64,000 nucleotides of DNA, taken from positions 2,219,981 through 2,283,980 of the forward strand of contig NZ_LT629732.1 in assembly GCF_900104745.1 (NCBI RefSeq), given 5' to 3'. This document shows, in pieces, positions 19,929 through 28,607 of the stretch. How positions within the stretch are numbered: position 1 is the first letter of the stretch; every line of letters begins with the position of its first letter. A program made the translations under genes and the position numbers. The notes below the pieces were generated by a model. The model searched no databases, had not been told where the DNA came from, and was given only the letters and a program-made list of their open reading frames with translations. Source of the stretch: Actinopolymorpha singaporensis (lineage in GTDB: Bacteria; Actinomycetota; Actinomycetes; Propionibacteriales; Actinopolymorphaceae).

Positions 19929-20085
19929 CGTGCTCCCCCTCCGTCGGATGGGTGCTTCCGACCCGAGTGTCGGACGCTGGAGGAGCCGGCGGAGGAGTTC
20001 GCCGGGGGAAACATCGGCGGTTCTTCTCCTACGATGAAAGCTGCGCTTCCTTCGGACCGGGGGAGGCGAAGAGGAGTTCGAGATC

Positions 20086-21522
20086 ATGCCGGCAGACCTC
20101 CATCTGCCCACATTCGGGCAGCGACTGCGCCATCTGCGACGCAACCGACAGTTGACACTGGCCGAGCTCGGTGAACGGGTGGGCCGGGCGCCGTCCCAGC
20201 TGTCCCTGTTGGAGAACGGCCGGCGCGAGCCCAAACTCACCCTGATCACCGCACTTGCTCAGGCCTTGGACGTATCCGTCGACGAGCTGCTGTCCCCGAC
20301 ACCGCCGAGCCGGCGTGCGCAACTGGAGATTGCACTGGAGGAGGCGCAGCGCGAACCCCTGTACAAACAACTCGATCTGCCTCCTCTGCGCGTCGGGCCG
20401 CGGGTACCCACGGAGGTTCTCGAGCACCTCACCGCGCTCTACGAGGAACTCCGACGCCGGGACACCAAACCCACCGCCACGCCGGAGGATGCGCGCGCCG
20501 CCAACGCGGAGTTGCGCCGGCGGATGCGGGACCGCGGCAACTACTTCGCCGAGGTCGAGCGCCTCGCGGTGGAGACGCTGACAGCGGTCGGCTACCGAGG
20601 CGGAACGCTGTCGGACGCGCTGGCCGCCGCGATCGTGATGCACTGCGGGTTCCAGGTGAGGTACGCCGAGGACCTGCCGCGCTCGGTCCGGTCGGTCACC
20701 GACCTGCGAAACAACCGCATCTACCTGCGGCGGGAGTCGCTCGGGATGCACACCCACCGCGGCATCCTGCTGCAGACCGTCGGCCACTTCGTCCTCGGGC
20801 ACGAGCAGCCGCGCGACTTCGCCGACTTCCTGCGTCAACGGGTGGAGGCCAACTACTTCGCCGCCGCCGTACTCGTGCCCGAACAGCAGGCGGTGCCCTT
20901 TCTCGAGCGGGCGAAGGCAGATCGAGACCTCGCCGTGGAGGACCTGCGGGACGTGTTCTCGGTGTCGTACGAGATGGCCGCGCACCGGTTCACCAACCTC
21001 GCCACCCGCCACCTCGACCTGCGATGCCACTTCGTCCGCAACGACGAGGCCGGCACGATCTACAAGGCGTACGAGAACGACGGGCTGTTGTTCCCGGCCG
21101 ACCCGACCGGTGCGATCGAGGGACAGCGGATGTGCCGCCGGTGGGCCGGCCGACGAGTCTTCGGCGCCCCGGAGCGTTACTCCGCGTACTACCAGTACAC
21201 CGACACCCCGGACGGCACGCACTGGTGCGTCTCCCACGTCGATCCCGGCCGGGAACGCGATTTCGCGGTCACGCTGGGCGTGGCGTACGAGGAGTCGCGG
21301 TGGTTCCGCGGCCGGGAGACCACCAACCGCGCGACGTCGCGCTGTCCGACCGGTCCGTGCTGCTCCCTGCCACCACCCGAACTCAGTGCCCGCTGGGAGG
21401 GCGCGGCCTGGCCGTCGGCGCGGGCGCACTCCCACGTGCTCGCCGCGCTGCCGACCGGCAACTTCCCCGGCGTGGACGAGACCGACGTCTACACCTTCCT
21501 CGACCGGCACGCCCCGTCCTGA
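20086..21522 (+). CDS. ramB: RamB-type XRE regulator (short-chain fatty acyl transcriptional regulator family)
   Basis: A 478-residue protein. The N-terminal HTH_3 domain ([24 protein letters not shown]) is followed by an IrrE/ImmA-like metallopeptidase-type region in which HFVLGHEQ replaces the usual HExxH, and by the C-terminal domain of this family with several Cys ([10 protein letters not shown]). RamB controls acetate and glyoxylate genes, including aceA, in Corynebacterium and Mycobacterium. Its divergent placement beside aceA supports the same role. GAGGAG precedes the ATG, and TACGAT (20030-20035) is a plausible -10 element. I could not recognise a RamB box in the 157-nt intergenic region. 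Confidence 0.88.
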   Translation: MPADLHLPTFGQRLRHLRRNRQLTLAELGERVGRAPSQLSLLENGRREPKLTLITALAQALDVSVDELLSPTPPSRRAQLEIALEEAQREPLYKQLDLPPLRVGPRVPTEVLEHLTALYEELRRRDTKPTATPEDARAANAELRRRMRDRGNYFAEVERLAVETLTAVGYRGGTLSDALAAAIVMHCGFQVRYAEDLPRSVRSVTDLRNNRIYLRRESLGMHTHRGILLQTVGHFVLGHEQPRDFADFLRQRVEANYFAAAVLVPEQQAVPFLERAKADRDLAVEDLRDVFSVSYEMAAHRFTNLATRHLDLRCHFVRNDEAGTIYKAYENDGLLFPADPTGAIEGQRMCRRWAGRRVFGAPERYSAYYQYTDTPDGTHWCVSHVDPGRERDFAVTLGVAYEESRWFRGRETTNRATSRCPTGPCCSLPPPELSARWEGAAWPSARAHSHVLAALPTGNFPGVDETDVYTFLDRHAPS

Positions 21523-21739
21523 CCGGGCTCACCCCAGGCCCTGACCGCTCTCCCGGCCGTGACCTGCGCCGTCGTGACCGGACGAGGCGCCGGTCGCGAA
21601 GCCTCCCGTCCCTCCTGGAAGCGGACCCGCTCCGGCGCGGGTAGGCTCGGCGACTGCGGCCCAACGCGGACGCCGGGGCACACCTCGGGTCTACCCGCCG
21701 CCGGCTCGCACCGACGACCCCGTCCACTGGACAGGAGAC

Positions 21740-21832
21740 ATGGCAGGTTCACAACGCTCCGCCGGAGCGGCGTACCGACATCCGTCCGACCGCCGGCCCG
21801 GCAGCGAAGCGCTGGTGACGTCCACATGCTGA
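21740..21832 (+). CDS. Putative 30-residue upstream peptide overlapping the next start
   Basis: ATG 21740 has AGGAG 3-4 nt upstream, the best ribosome-binding site in the region. It opens a 30-codon frame ending at TGA 21830-21832, which overlaps the ATG of the CNNM gene (21826) in ATGCTGA. The CNNM start itself has no Shine-Dalgarno sequence, so translational coupling through this peptide is the simplest reading. The peptide (MAGSQRSAG...VTSTC) is hydrophilic and unrecognised. A frameshift artefact that really joins the two frames is the alternative. Confidence 0.45.
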   Translation: MAGSQRSAGAAYRHPSDRRPGSEALVTSTC

Positions 21833-23262
21833 CCGCCGTGCTGGTGGCGGCGTCCGTCCTTCTCATCCTGGTCTGCGGTGTCTTCGTCGCCGCGGAGTTC
21901 TCGCTGGTGACGGTGAGCCGGCCCGCGGTCCAGCGAGCCGCCGAGGCCGGGATGAAGGGAGCGCGCAGCCTCGAAGCCGCTCTCCCGAACCTCTCCACCC
22001 ACCTGTCCAGCGCCCAGATCGGTATCACGCTCACCAACCTGGCCGTCGGTTGGCTGGCCGAACCCGCGGTGGCCAAGCTGCTGCACGCCCCGCTCACCGC
22101 GGTCGGTGTCGGCGACGGCGCGGTGCGCGGGATCTCCCTGACTCTCGCGCTGGTGCTGGTGACGCTGGCCACCATGGTGTTCGGCGAACTGGTGCCGAAG
22201 AACCTCGCCATCGCCCACCCGTTGGGCGTGGCCCGGATGGTGCAGTTGCCGCAGCGGGTCTTCACCACCGCCACCAAGCCGCTCACCGGGGCGCTCAACA
22301 GCACCGCCAACCGTGTCGTCCGGGCGCTCGGCATCGAGCCGCAGGAGGAGCTGGCCTCGGCCCGCACACCTGAGGAGCTGGTGTCGGTCGTACGGAGTTC
22401 GGCCGAGTCAGGCTCGCTGGCGCGGTCCACCGCCGCTCTGGTCGAACGCATGCTCCGCTTCGACGACAAGCGGGCGCGCGACGTGATCACCCCGCGCACC
22501 CGGCTGGTCTGGCTGGCGGACCACGATCCCGCACAGCGGGTGATCGACCTGGCCCGCGAGCACGGCCTGTCCCGGTTCCCGGTGGCGCGCGGTGACGACC
22601 TGGACGACATCGTGGGCGTGGTCGAGCTGAGCCAGGCGGTCGCGGTGCCGGCCGCGGAGCGGGCGACCACCACCGTCGGTACGCTCGCCGGCGAGCCCCT
22701 GGTGGTGCCCGACACGGCACCGCTGGACGAGGTCCTGTGGGCGCTGCGCGACTACCGGACCGAGCTCTGCGTCGTCCTCGACGAGTACGGCGGGACCGCA
22801 GGCATCACCACCTTCGAGGACGTGGTGGAGGAGATCGTCGGCGAGGTGTCGGACGAACACGACGAGCAGACCCCGACTCACGAGCGCACCGGTGACGGCT
22901 GGGTGATCTCCGGCCTGCTCCGTCCGGACGAGGTTCGCGACCTGACCGGCATCCGGCTGCCCGCCGACGACCACCGGTACGAGACCGTCGCCGGACTGGT
23001 GCTGCATCTGCTGGGCAAGGTGCCCGACGCCGGAGACGTCGCAGCCGTGGACGGCGTACGGATCACGGTGGCCCGGATGGACAACCATCGCATCGACCAG
23101 GTGCACCTCGAACGCGTGTCCGACGGTGACCACCCCGGCGACGTCCAGGAGGAGGGCGGCCTGGGGGCGGGCGACCGCCACGGGGGCAACGGGCACGGGG
23201 ACAACGGGCAGGCGGGCAACCGCCAGGCACGCAACGGACACAGAGGTGCCGGCCATGAGTGA
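21826..23262 (+). CDS. CNNM/HlyC-CorC family membrane protein with CBS pair
   Basis: A 478-residue protein. The CNNM (DUF21) domain spans about 1-190 with four hydrophobic segments (MLTAVLVAASVLLILVCG first) and the FAAEFSLV-like motif. Then come a CBS pair (RARDVITPRTRLVWL and TTVGTLAGEPLVV), the DEYGGTAGITTFEDVVEEIVGE signature, and a CorC_HlyC C-terminal domain. The last 35 residues are Gly/Asn/His/Arg low-complexity. Members are linked to Mg2+ efflux or homeostasis. It overlaps the paralogue downstream by 8 nt, so the two probably form a heteromer. Confidence 0.92.
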   Translation: MLTAVLVAASVLLILVCGVFVAAEFSLVTVSRPAVQRAAEAGMKGARSLEAALPNLSTHLSSAQIGITLTNLAVGWLAEPAVAKLLHAPLTAVGVGDGAVRGISLTLALVLVTLATMVFGELVPKNLAIAHPLGVARMVQLPQRVFTTATKPLTGALNSTANRVVRALGIEPQEELASARTPEELVSVVRSSAESGSLARSTAALVERMLRFDDKRARDVITPRTRLVWLADHDPAQRVIDLAREHGLSRFPVARGDDLDDIVGVVELSQAVAVPAAERATTTVGTLAGEPLVVPDTAPLDEVLWALRDYRTELCVVLDEYGGTAGITTFEDVVEEIVGEVSDEHDEQTPTHERTGDGWVISGLLRPDEVRDLTGIRLPADDHRYETVAGLVLHLLGKVPDAGDVAAVDGVRITVARMDNHRIDQVHLERVSDGDHPGDVQEEGGLGAGDRHGGNGHGDNGQAGNRQARNGHRGAGHE

Positions 23263-24292
23263 CGGCGCCGCACTGATCCTTTCGGTCGTCCTGCTGGCGG
23301 CGAACGCGTTCTTCGTCGGAGCGGAGTTCTCGCTGGTCTCGGTCCGCCGCAGCCAGATCGAGCCGCTGGTGGAGGCCGGGTCGCGCCGGGCGCGGTCGAC
23401 CATGTGGGCCATCCGCCGGGTGACGCTGATGATGGCCGGCGCCCAGCTCGGCATCACGTTGTCCACGGTCGGGCTCGGCGCGGTCGCCGAACCCGCCCTG
23501 GCTCACCTGATCCAGCCGGCGTTCGAGGCGGTCGGCGTACCTCACGCGCTGCTCCACCCGGTCGCCATCGTGATCGCGTTGCTGGTGGTCGTGGCGCTGC
23601 ACGTCGTACTGGGGGAGATGGTCCCCAAGAACATCGCGCTGGCCGCGCCGGACCGGGCGGCACTCGCCCTCGGCCCGCCGCTGCGGGCGATGGTGCGGGC
23701 CATCCGCCCGGTGATCACCGGGCTGAACGGCGTCGCCAACGGCGTCCTGTGGCTGCTGCGGGTCACCCCGCAGAACGAGGTGGACGACGCGGTGACCCAC
23801 GAGGAGGTGGGGCACCTGCTGGCCGAGTCGCGCGACGAGGGCCTGGTCGACGAGGACGAGCACCGGCTGACCTCCGAGGCGCTGGCGTTCGCCGAGGGCA
23901 CCGCCGGTGACGTCGCCATCCCGCTGGACTCGGTGGTGCTGATCGACGCCGGCGCAACTGCCGCCGACGTGGAGCAGCTGTCCGCCCGTACCGGCCACTC
24001 GCGTTTCCCGCGCCGCGACGTGGGGGGAGTTCTGTCCGGGTACGTCCACCTCAAGGACGTCCTCGCCGACACCTCCGACGAGAGGCCCCGGCCGCTGACG
24101 CCGGACCGGATCCGCCGGCTGCCGGCGATCACCACCGGCACTCCGCTGGTGGAGGTGCTCGCCGCCCTCCGGCTCGGTGCGAGTCACCTGGCCCGGGTCG
24201 ACGACGAGTCGGGTACGACGACAGGGGTACTCACCCTGGACGACGTACTCCTCCGACTGGTACCCCCTCGCCAGCACCAGGAGGCCCGCTGA
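23255..24292 (+). CDS. Second CNNM/CBS membrane protein (HlyC-CorC family, short)
   Basis: A 345-residue paralogue of the preceding gene: a CNNM domain (NAFFVGAEFSLVSVRR, then LGEMVPKNIAL), a linker DEDEHRLTSEALAFAEGTAGDVAIP, and a CBS pair ending in GVLTLDDVLLRL. It lacks the CorC_HlyC C-terminal domain. The start is ATG 23255, overlapping the upstream stop (23260-23262). Paired long and short paralogues are common in actinobacteria (Rv1842c/Rv1841c in M. tuberculosis, from memory). Confidence 0.92.
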   Translation: MSDGAALILSVVLLAANAFFVGAEFSLVSVRRSQIEPLVEAGSRRARSTMWAIRRVTLMMAGAQLGITLSTVGLGAVAEPALAHLIQPAFEAVGVPHALLHPVAIVIALLVVVALHVVLGEMVPKNIALAAPDRAALALGPPLRAMVRAIRPVITGLNGVANGVLWLLRVTPQNEVDDAVTHEEVGHLLAESRDEGLVDEDEHRLTSEALAFAEGTAGDVAIPLDSVVLIDAGATAADVEQLSARTGHSRFPRRDVGGVLSGYVHLKDVLADTSDERPRPLTPDRIRRLPAITTGTPLVEVLAALRLGASHLARVDDESGTTTGVLTLDDVLLRLVPPRQHQEAR

Positions 24293-24398
24293 CATGATCG
24301 GCCTCCGTTGGGCGGGTGCCGGGGCGTAGCCTGACAGGGCCGGATACCGACCGACGGACCGATCACTGATCGCGGGGCTCGACCTTGGGAGGGTCACG

Positions 24399-25331
24399 GT
24401 GGTGCTACGCCAGGCGCTGCTGACCGGTGCCCGCAGCCGGCGGCTGCGGAAGCTGGTCTCCACGATGCCGGTCTCTTCCGCGATCGTGGCGCGGTACGTC
24501 GCAGGAGAGACCGCCGACGAGGCGGTGGAGGCCGCGCGGCGGTTGCTCACCGACGGGTTGCAGTCCTCGATCGACTATCTCGGCGAGGACACCCGTGACC
24601 GCGACCAGGCCACCCGAGCCACCCAGTCGTACCTCATCCTGCTGGACCGGCTGCACCGCGCGGGCCTCACCCGGGGTGCGGAGATCTCGGTCAAGCTGTC
24701 CGCCGTCGGAAGGTCACTCGGCTCCGACGGAGAGAAGATCGCCCTCGACAACGCCCGGTCCATCGCCGACGCCGCCAGGAACGCCGGCACCACGGTGACC
24801 CTCGACATGGAGGACCACACCTCCGTCGATGCCACCCTGTCGATCCTGCACGAGCTGCGCCGCGACTTCCCCGAGACCGGTGCCGTCCTGCAGGCCTACC
24901 TCCACCGCACCGAGGCCGACTGCCGCGATCTCGCCCACGAGGGTTCGCGGGTGCGGTTGTGCAAGGGCGCCTACAACGAGCCCGCCTCCGTGGCGTACCA
25001 GAAGACCGCCGACGTGGACCGGTCCTACGTCCGCTGCCTGAAGATCCTGATGGCCGGCCAGGGCTACCCGATGATCGCCACCCACGATCCGCGGCTGATC
25101 GAGATCGCCGGTGCTCTCGCGATGCGCCACGACCGGTCCCGCGGCAGCTACGAGTTCCAGATGCTGTACGGCATCCGGCCCCAGGAGCAGAGGCGCTTGG
25201 CCGACCTGGGTGACACGGTCCGGGTCTACGTGCCGTACGGCGACGAGTGGTACGCCTACCTCATGCGCCGCATGGCCGAGCGTCCGGCCAACACCGCCTT
25301 CTTCCTGCGCTCGCTGCTCACCCGGACCTGA
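24399..25331 (+). CDS. Proline dehydrogenase (monofunctional, FAD)
   Basis: A 310-residue TIM-barrel flavoprotein that oxidises proline to pyrroline-5-carboxylate. ISVKLSAVG, LDMEDH, LQAYLHRTEAD, VRLCKGAYNEP, MIATHDP, EFQMLYGIR and RVYVPYGDEWYAYLMRR are the family blocks. The GTG has GGAGGG 6 nt upstream. A TAGCCT hexamer near 24327 would give a leader of about 65 nt. proC follows, encoding the opposite-direction step; the second catabolic enzyme (P5C dehydrogenase) is not in the window. Confidence 0.94.
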   Translation: MVLRQALLTGARSRRLRKLVSTMPVSSAIVARYVAGETADEAVEAARRLLTDGLQSSIDYLGEDTRDRDQATRATQSYLILLDRLHRAGLTRGAEISVKLSAVGRSLGSDGEKIALDNARSIADAARNAGTTVTLDMEDHTSVDATLSILHELRRDFPETGAVLQAYLHRTEADCRDLAHEGSRVRLCKGAYNEPASVAYQKTADVDRSYVRCLKILMAGQGYPMIATHDPRLIEIAGALAMRHDRSRGSYEFQMLYGIRPQEQRRLADLGDTVRVYVPYGDEWYAYLMRRMAERPANTAFFLRSLLTRT

Positions 25332-25458
25332 CCCCGGCCCGACCGGGCTGTGCGCCGCACCGGACGGCGGCACCGCGCCGGACGACGTGGGTCCACGTGG
25401 GTGTAGGTGTAGTTGCGAGCCCGTACGACAACCCCACCCGCCGAAGGATGATGTCGCG

Positions 25459-26277
25459 ATGAACGCCGTCCAGCACACGATCGCCGTGATCGGCGCCGGC
25501 AAGATGGGCGAGGCCATCCTGTCCGGCCTGCTCCGGGCCGGCTGGCCGGCGACCCGGCTGATAGCGACCGCCCGCCGGGCCGAGCGTGGTGAGCAGCTCG
25601 CCGAACGCTACGGCGTCCGCGTGCTGCCCAACGCCGAGGCGGCCGCCACCGCGGACGTGCTGGTCATCGCGGTCAAGCCGCAGGACGCCGGCACGTTGAT
25701 GGTCGAGCTCGCTCCGGCCGTACCGGCCGGGAGGCTGGTGGTGACCCTGTGCGCGGGCCTGCCGACCGCGTTCTTCGAGAAGCGGCTGCCGGATGCCACC
25801 CCGGTCGTACGGGTGATGTCCAACACCCCGGCCCTGGTCGACCAGGCGATGAGCGCGATCTCGGCCGGTTCGCACGCCAGCGCCGAGCACCTCGCGCTGA
25901 CCGAGGAGATGCTGCGCCCGCTGGGGGAGACGCTGCGGCTGCCGGAGTCGCAGCAGGACGCGGTGACGGCGCTGTCGGGTTCGGGTCCGGCGTACTTCTA
26001 CTACCTCGTCGAGGCGATGACCGACGCCGGCATCCTGCTCGGGCTTCCGCGCCAGGTGGCGCACGACCTGATCGTGCAGGCAGCGCTCGGTGCGGCGGTG
26101 ATGCTGCGGGACACCGGTGAGCATCCGGTGGCGCTGCGGGAGGCGGTGACATCTCCGGGCGGCACCACGATCAGCGCCATCCGCGAGCTGGAGAGCCACC
26201 GGGTCAGGGCGGCGGTCCTGGACGCGATCGAGGCCGCCCGCGACCGGGCCCGGGAGATCGCGGCCGCCGCTGAGTGA
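25459..26277 (+). CDS. proC: Pyrroline-5-carboxylate reductase
   Basis: A 272-residue protein completing proline synthesis with NAD(P)H. The Rossmann motif IAVIGAGKMGEAI, VIAVKPQD, VRVMSNTPALV and the signature stretch DAVTALSGSGPAYFYYLVEAM through TSPGGTT are all present. The start is ATG 25459, with AAGGA about 11 nt upstream. The 127-nt gap after the proline dehydrogenase gene contains no clear terminator, so co-transcription is possible. Confidence 0.96.
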   Translation: MNAVQHTIAVIGAGKMGEAILSGLLRAGWPATRLIATARRAERGEQLAERYGVRVLPNAEAAATADVLVIAVKPQDAGTLMVELAPAVPAGRLVVTLCAGLPTAFFEKRLPDATPVVRVMSNTPALVDQAMSAISAGSHASAEHLALTEEMLRPLGETLRLPESQQDAVTALSGSGPAYFYYLVEAMTDAGILLGLPRQVAHDLIVQAALGAAVMLRDTGEHPVALREAVTSPGGTTISAIRELESHRVRAAVLDAIEAARDRAREIAAAAE

Positions 26278-26289
26278 CCGCCGCCCGGC

Positions 26290-26670
26290 TCAGTCCGCGC
26301 GGCGCAGGTGCAGGAAGTCGCTCACACCGACGCGGGCCAGGATGAACCTGACCCGCTTCGGCATGTCCGTACGGCTTTCGTCGTGCACCAGCCGGGGGTC
26401 GGTCAACCGGATCGTCTCGCCCCTGGTGACGATCTCACAGCCGCCCGCGGCGAGGACGTTGCGCACCCAGTCCGAGTCCGGGCCGTAGGTAAGGGCGATG
26501 ACGTAGCCCTCGGGGCGTTCGAAGACGTTCACCGGCGTCTCGTACCGGCGCCCCGACCTGCGGCCCTGGTGGACGACCGTCGCCATGCCCCGGAACCGTG
26601 GTGCGGCCTTCCCGAGAACTCGGTTGGTGGCGACCTTGTTGAACCTCGCGATCCGCTTGCTCAGCACCAT
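26290..26670 (-). CDS. Nitroreductase/deazaflavin-dependent (F420H2) oxidoreductase, Ddn family
   Basis: A 126-residue protein. VVHQGRRSGRRYETPVNVFERPEGYVIALTYG and DSDWVRNVLAAGGCEIVTRG are the split-barrel blocks typical of Ddn-like proteins that use F420H2, or bind FMN. The substrate is unknown. It is convergent with proC only 12 nt away. GACGAT lies 6 nt before the ATG, so it may be leaderless. Confidence 0.88.
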   Translation of the reverse strand: MVLSKRIARFNKVATNRVLGKAAPRFRGMATVVHQGRRSGRRYETPVNVFERPEGYVIALTYGPDSDWVRNVLAAGGCEIVTRGETIRLTDPRLVHDESRTDMPKRVRFILARVGVSDFLHLRRAD

Positions 26671-26736
26671 GGCCTGATCGTCCCCCGGCTTCCCGGACGG
26701 ATCAACACCTGCAGGCTTCGAGACACATCTCGTCCT

Positions 26737-27732
26737 TCACAACCCGATCGCCGTCCGGGCGGCGGCGAGTGTCGGAGCGGCGAGTTCCCGCGCGCGTTCG
26801 GCGCCCAGGCGCAGGGTCGCGTCGACGTGTGCCGGGTCCGCGGCGAGTTCGGCGTAGCTGTTCTGCAGCGGCTCCAGAATGCTCACCACCGCGTCGGCGG
26901 TGTCCCGTTTGAGCGCGGCGTAGCCGTCGTACTTCCCGGCGAGGGCAGCCGGGTCGGCCTCGCCGGTGCAGCCCGCGAGGATCTCCAGCAGGTTGGACAC
27001 GCCCGGCCGGTTCTCGGGGTCGTAGCCGACGTCGGGCGAGGCGTCGGTGACGGCGCGGGAGATCTTGCGGACGACCACCTCGGGCGGGTCGAGCAGTCGG
27101 ATGGACCCCAGTGAGTCGGCAGGGGCGTCCTTGCTCATCTTCGCGGTCGGGTTCTGCAGGTCCATCACCCGTGCGCCCACGGTGGCCGGGCTCATCTCCG
27201 GTACGACGAACGTGGGCCCGTACACGCGGTTGAACCGGATCGCCAGGTCGCGGGCGAGTTCCACGTGCTGGCGCTGGTCCTCACCGACCGGCACCTCCGT
27301 ACTTCCGTACAGCAGGATGTCGGCGGCCATCAGCACCGGATAGGTGTACAGCGACACCCGGGTGCGCGGCCGGCCGCGACCCTTCTCCTTGAACTGGATC
27401 ATCCGGTTCAGCTCGCCGACGTAGGCCGTCGACTCCAGGAGGTACATGAGTTCGGTGTGTGCGGACAGGTCGCTCTGTCTGGTGAGTACGCAGACCGCCG
27501 GGTCGAGCCCGGCGGCGAGGTAGATCGTCGCCGTCTCGCGGGTCAGTTGGCGCAGCCGTTTCGGATCGTGCTCGACGGTGAGCGCGTGCAGGTCGACGAC
27601 GCAGAAGACGCACCGGGCGGTGTGCTGCAGGTCGACGAACCGGCCCAGCGCTCCGAGATAGTTGCCGAGGGTGAGCCGGCCGGTGGGCTGGATGCCGGAG
27701 AAGATCGTGCGGTTCGTGGCCGGGTGGTTCAT
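26737..27732 (-). CDS. trpS: Tryptophanyl-tRNA synthetase
   Basis: A 331-residue class Ic synthetase that charges tRNA-Trp. FSGIQPTGRLTLGNYLGA contains the HIGH-equivalent, PVGEDQRQHVELARDLA is the conserved central block, and AKMSKDAP is the KMSKS equivalent. ATG 27732 has AAGGAG 7-8 nt upstream. It is preceded by a 170-nt leader with a Trp-rich peptide and two competing hairpins, described separately; expression is therefore predicted to rise when charged tRNA-Trp is scarce. Confidence 0.96.
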   Translation of the reverse strand: MNHPATNRTIFSGIQPTGRLTLGNYLGALGRFVDLQHTARCVFCVVDLHALTVEHDPKRLRQLTRETATIYLAAGLDPAVCVLTRQSDLSAHTELMYLLESTAYVGELNRMIQFKEKGRGRPRTRVSLYTYPVLMAADILLYGSTEVPVGEDQRQHVELARDLAIRFNRVYGPTFVVPEMSPATVGARVMDLQNPTAKMSKDAPADSLGSIRLLDPPEVVVRKISRAVTDASPDVGYDPENRPGVSNLLEILAGCTGEADPAALAGKYDGYAALKRDTADAVVSILEPLQNSYAELAADPAHVDATLRLGAERARELAAPTLAAARTAIGL

Positions 27733-27790
27733 GGGAGGGCTCCTTGGTCGGTCGGAGCCGCCGCCGCGAGGGCTGCTTCCACACATGCGT

Positions 27791-27914
27791 CGGCCGCCCT
27801 CGCAGGGGCGGCCGCGGATGCTTGGGGTGCGTCGTACGCGGGATCGGGGCCGCCCTAGGCGGCCCACCAACCCAGGGGTCGGAGAACGATCTGCGCACGC
27901 ACCCGACCACAATA
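27791..27914 (-). promoter_or_regulatory. Predicted ribosome-mediated attenuator of trpS
   Basis: On the minus strand, TATTGT (27914-27909) is a -10 element ending 6 nt before the leader-peptide GTG (27902); CAGACA 18 nt upstream of it is a weak -35. Hairpin 1 pairs arm A (27865-27858) with arm B (27854-27847) around the loop TAG, which is the peptide stop. Hairpin 2 pairs arm C (27814-27806) with arm D (27799-27791), 9 bp with a 6-nt loop. B and C share GGCGGCC/GGCCGCC complementarity (7 bp), so A:B plus C:D and B:C are mutually exclusive. The two Trp codons (27869-27864) touch arm A. Stalling there would free B to pair with C and prevent hairpin 2, the terminator. There is no U-tract after hairpin 2. 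Confidence 0.7.
27855..27902 (-). CDS. trpS leader peptide with tandem Trp codons (15 residues)
   Basis: GTG 27902 opens a 15-codon frame, MRAQIVLRPLGWWAA, stopping at TAG 27857-27855. Trp is normally rare, and two adjacent TGG codons directly ahead of a hairpin upstream of trpS are unlikely by chance. The start appears leaderless: TATTGT ends 6 nt upstream, the same spacing as at many genes in this window. The peptide itself probably has no function beyond ribosome stalling. Confidence 0.7.
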   Translation of the reverse strand: MRAQIVLRPLGWWAA

Positions 27915-27947
27915 ACCGCTCGGCCGATGCGGTGTCTGCAGGAGAGG

Positions 27948-28571
27948 ATGATCCCCGTGGCGAATGTGGAGAACCCGGCGGCCGGGAAGGGCGCCGTCAA
28001 CGCTGCCTTGACAGGGGCCGGAGGCGCGGAGGTGGATGTGAGCCGGCCCGGCGTGGTGGTCCGGCAGGTCGGGCCGGACGACTGGCGGGAGTGGCGGGCG
28101 GTCCGGCTGGCGGCGCTCGAGGAGGCGCCGTGGGCGTTCGGGTCGACGCTCGCGCAGGCGCGGACGTTCGGCGAGGACGAGTGGCGGCGCCGGTTGACCG
28201 GCTTCCCGTGCTACCTCGCCGACCTGCCGGGAGTGGCGGCCTCTCCGGTCGGGATGAGCGGGGCGTTCATCGAGGACCCTGAACCCGGCGAACTCGGCTT
28301 GTGGCAGGGCGGCACCACCGTCGAGCTGGTCTCGATGTGGGTCGGCCCGGCGGCGCGAGGACGCGGGGTCGGCGCGCACCTGGTGGCGGCCGTGGTCGAC
28401 TGGGCCACCCGGACCGGCGCCGCCCGGGTGCACCTGTGGGTGACCGACGGGAACGACCCGGCCCGCCGGTTGTACGAACGCTGCGGCTTCGTTCCGACCG
28501 GCGAACGCGGGCCGCTGCCCTCCGACCCGAGCCTGAACGAGATCGGCATGGTGCGCGAACTCCGGGCGTGA
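27948..28571 (+). CDS. GNAT family N-acetyltransferase
   Basis: A 207-residue protein. VVVRQVGPDDWREWRAVRLAAL is the N-terminal strand-helix, VELVSMWVGPAARGRGVGAHLVAAVVDWA carries the acetyl-CoA motif A (RGRGVG), and VTDGNDPARRLYERCGFVPTGER is motif B. The acceptor is unknown. The start is ATG 27948 or GTG 27957; both follow the same GGAGAGG, and the first about 35 residues are non-conserved. Its promoter region overlaps that of the divergent trpS leader. Confidence 0.88.
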   Translation: MIPVANVENPAAGKGAVNAALTGAGGAEVDVSRPGVVVRQVGPDDWREWRAVRLAALEEAPWAFGSTLAQARTFGEDEWRRRLTGFPCYLADLPGVAASPVGMSGAFIEDPEPGELGLWQGGTTVELVSMWVGPAARGRGVGAHLVAAVVDWATRTGAARVHLWVTDGNDPARRLYERCGFVPTGERGPLPSDPSLNEIGMVRELRA

Positions 28572-28607
28572 GGCCGGGCGTGGCCAGGTGGCCGGCAGGT
28601 CGCCCGG

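Noticed and set aside
19929-20085. RamB binding box between aceA and the regulator
   Set aside because: No convincing match to the remembered TTTGCAAA-type box was found; only a repeated GAGGAGTTCG, one copy of which is the ribosome-binding site.
21523-21739. Magnesium riboswitch (M-box) before the CNNM genes
   Set aside because: I could not identify the conserved M-box core; GC-rich pairing potential alone is not evidence.
27733-27900. T-box riboswitch upstream of trpS
   Set aside because: No T-box sequence or specifier-loop architecture was seen; the Trp-codon peptide and competing hairpins fit attenuation better.
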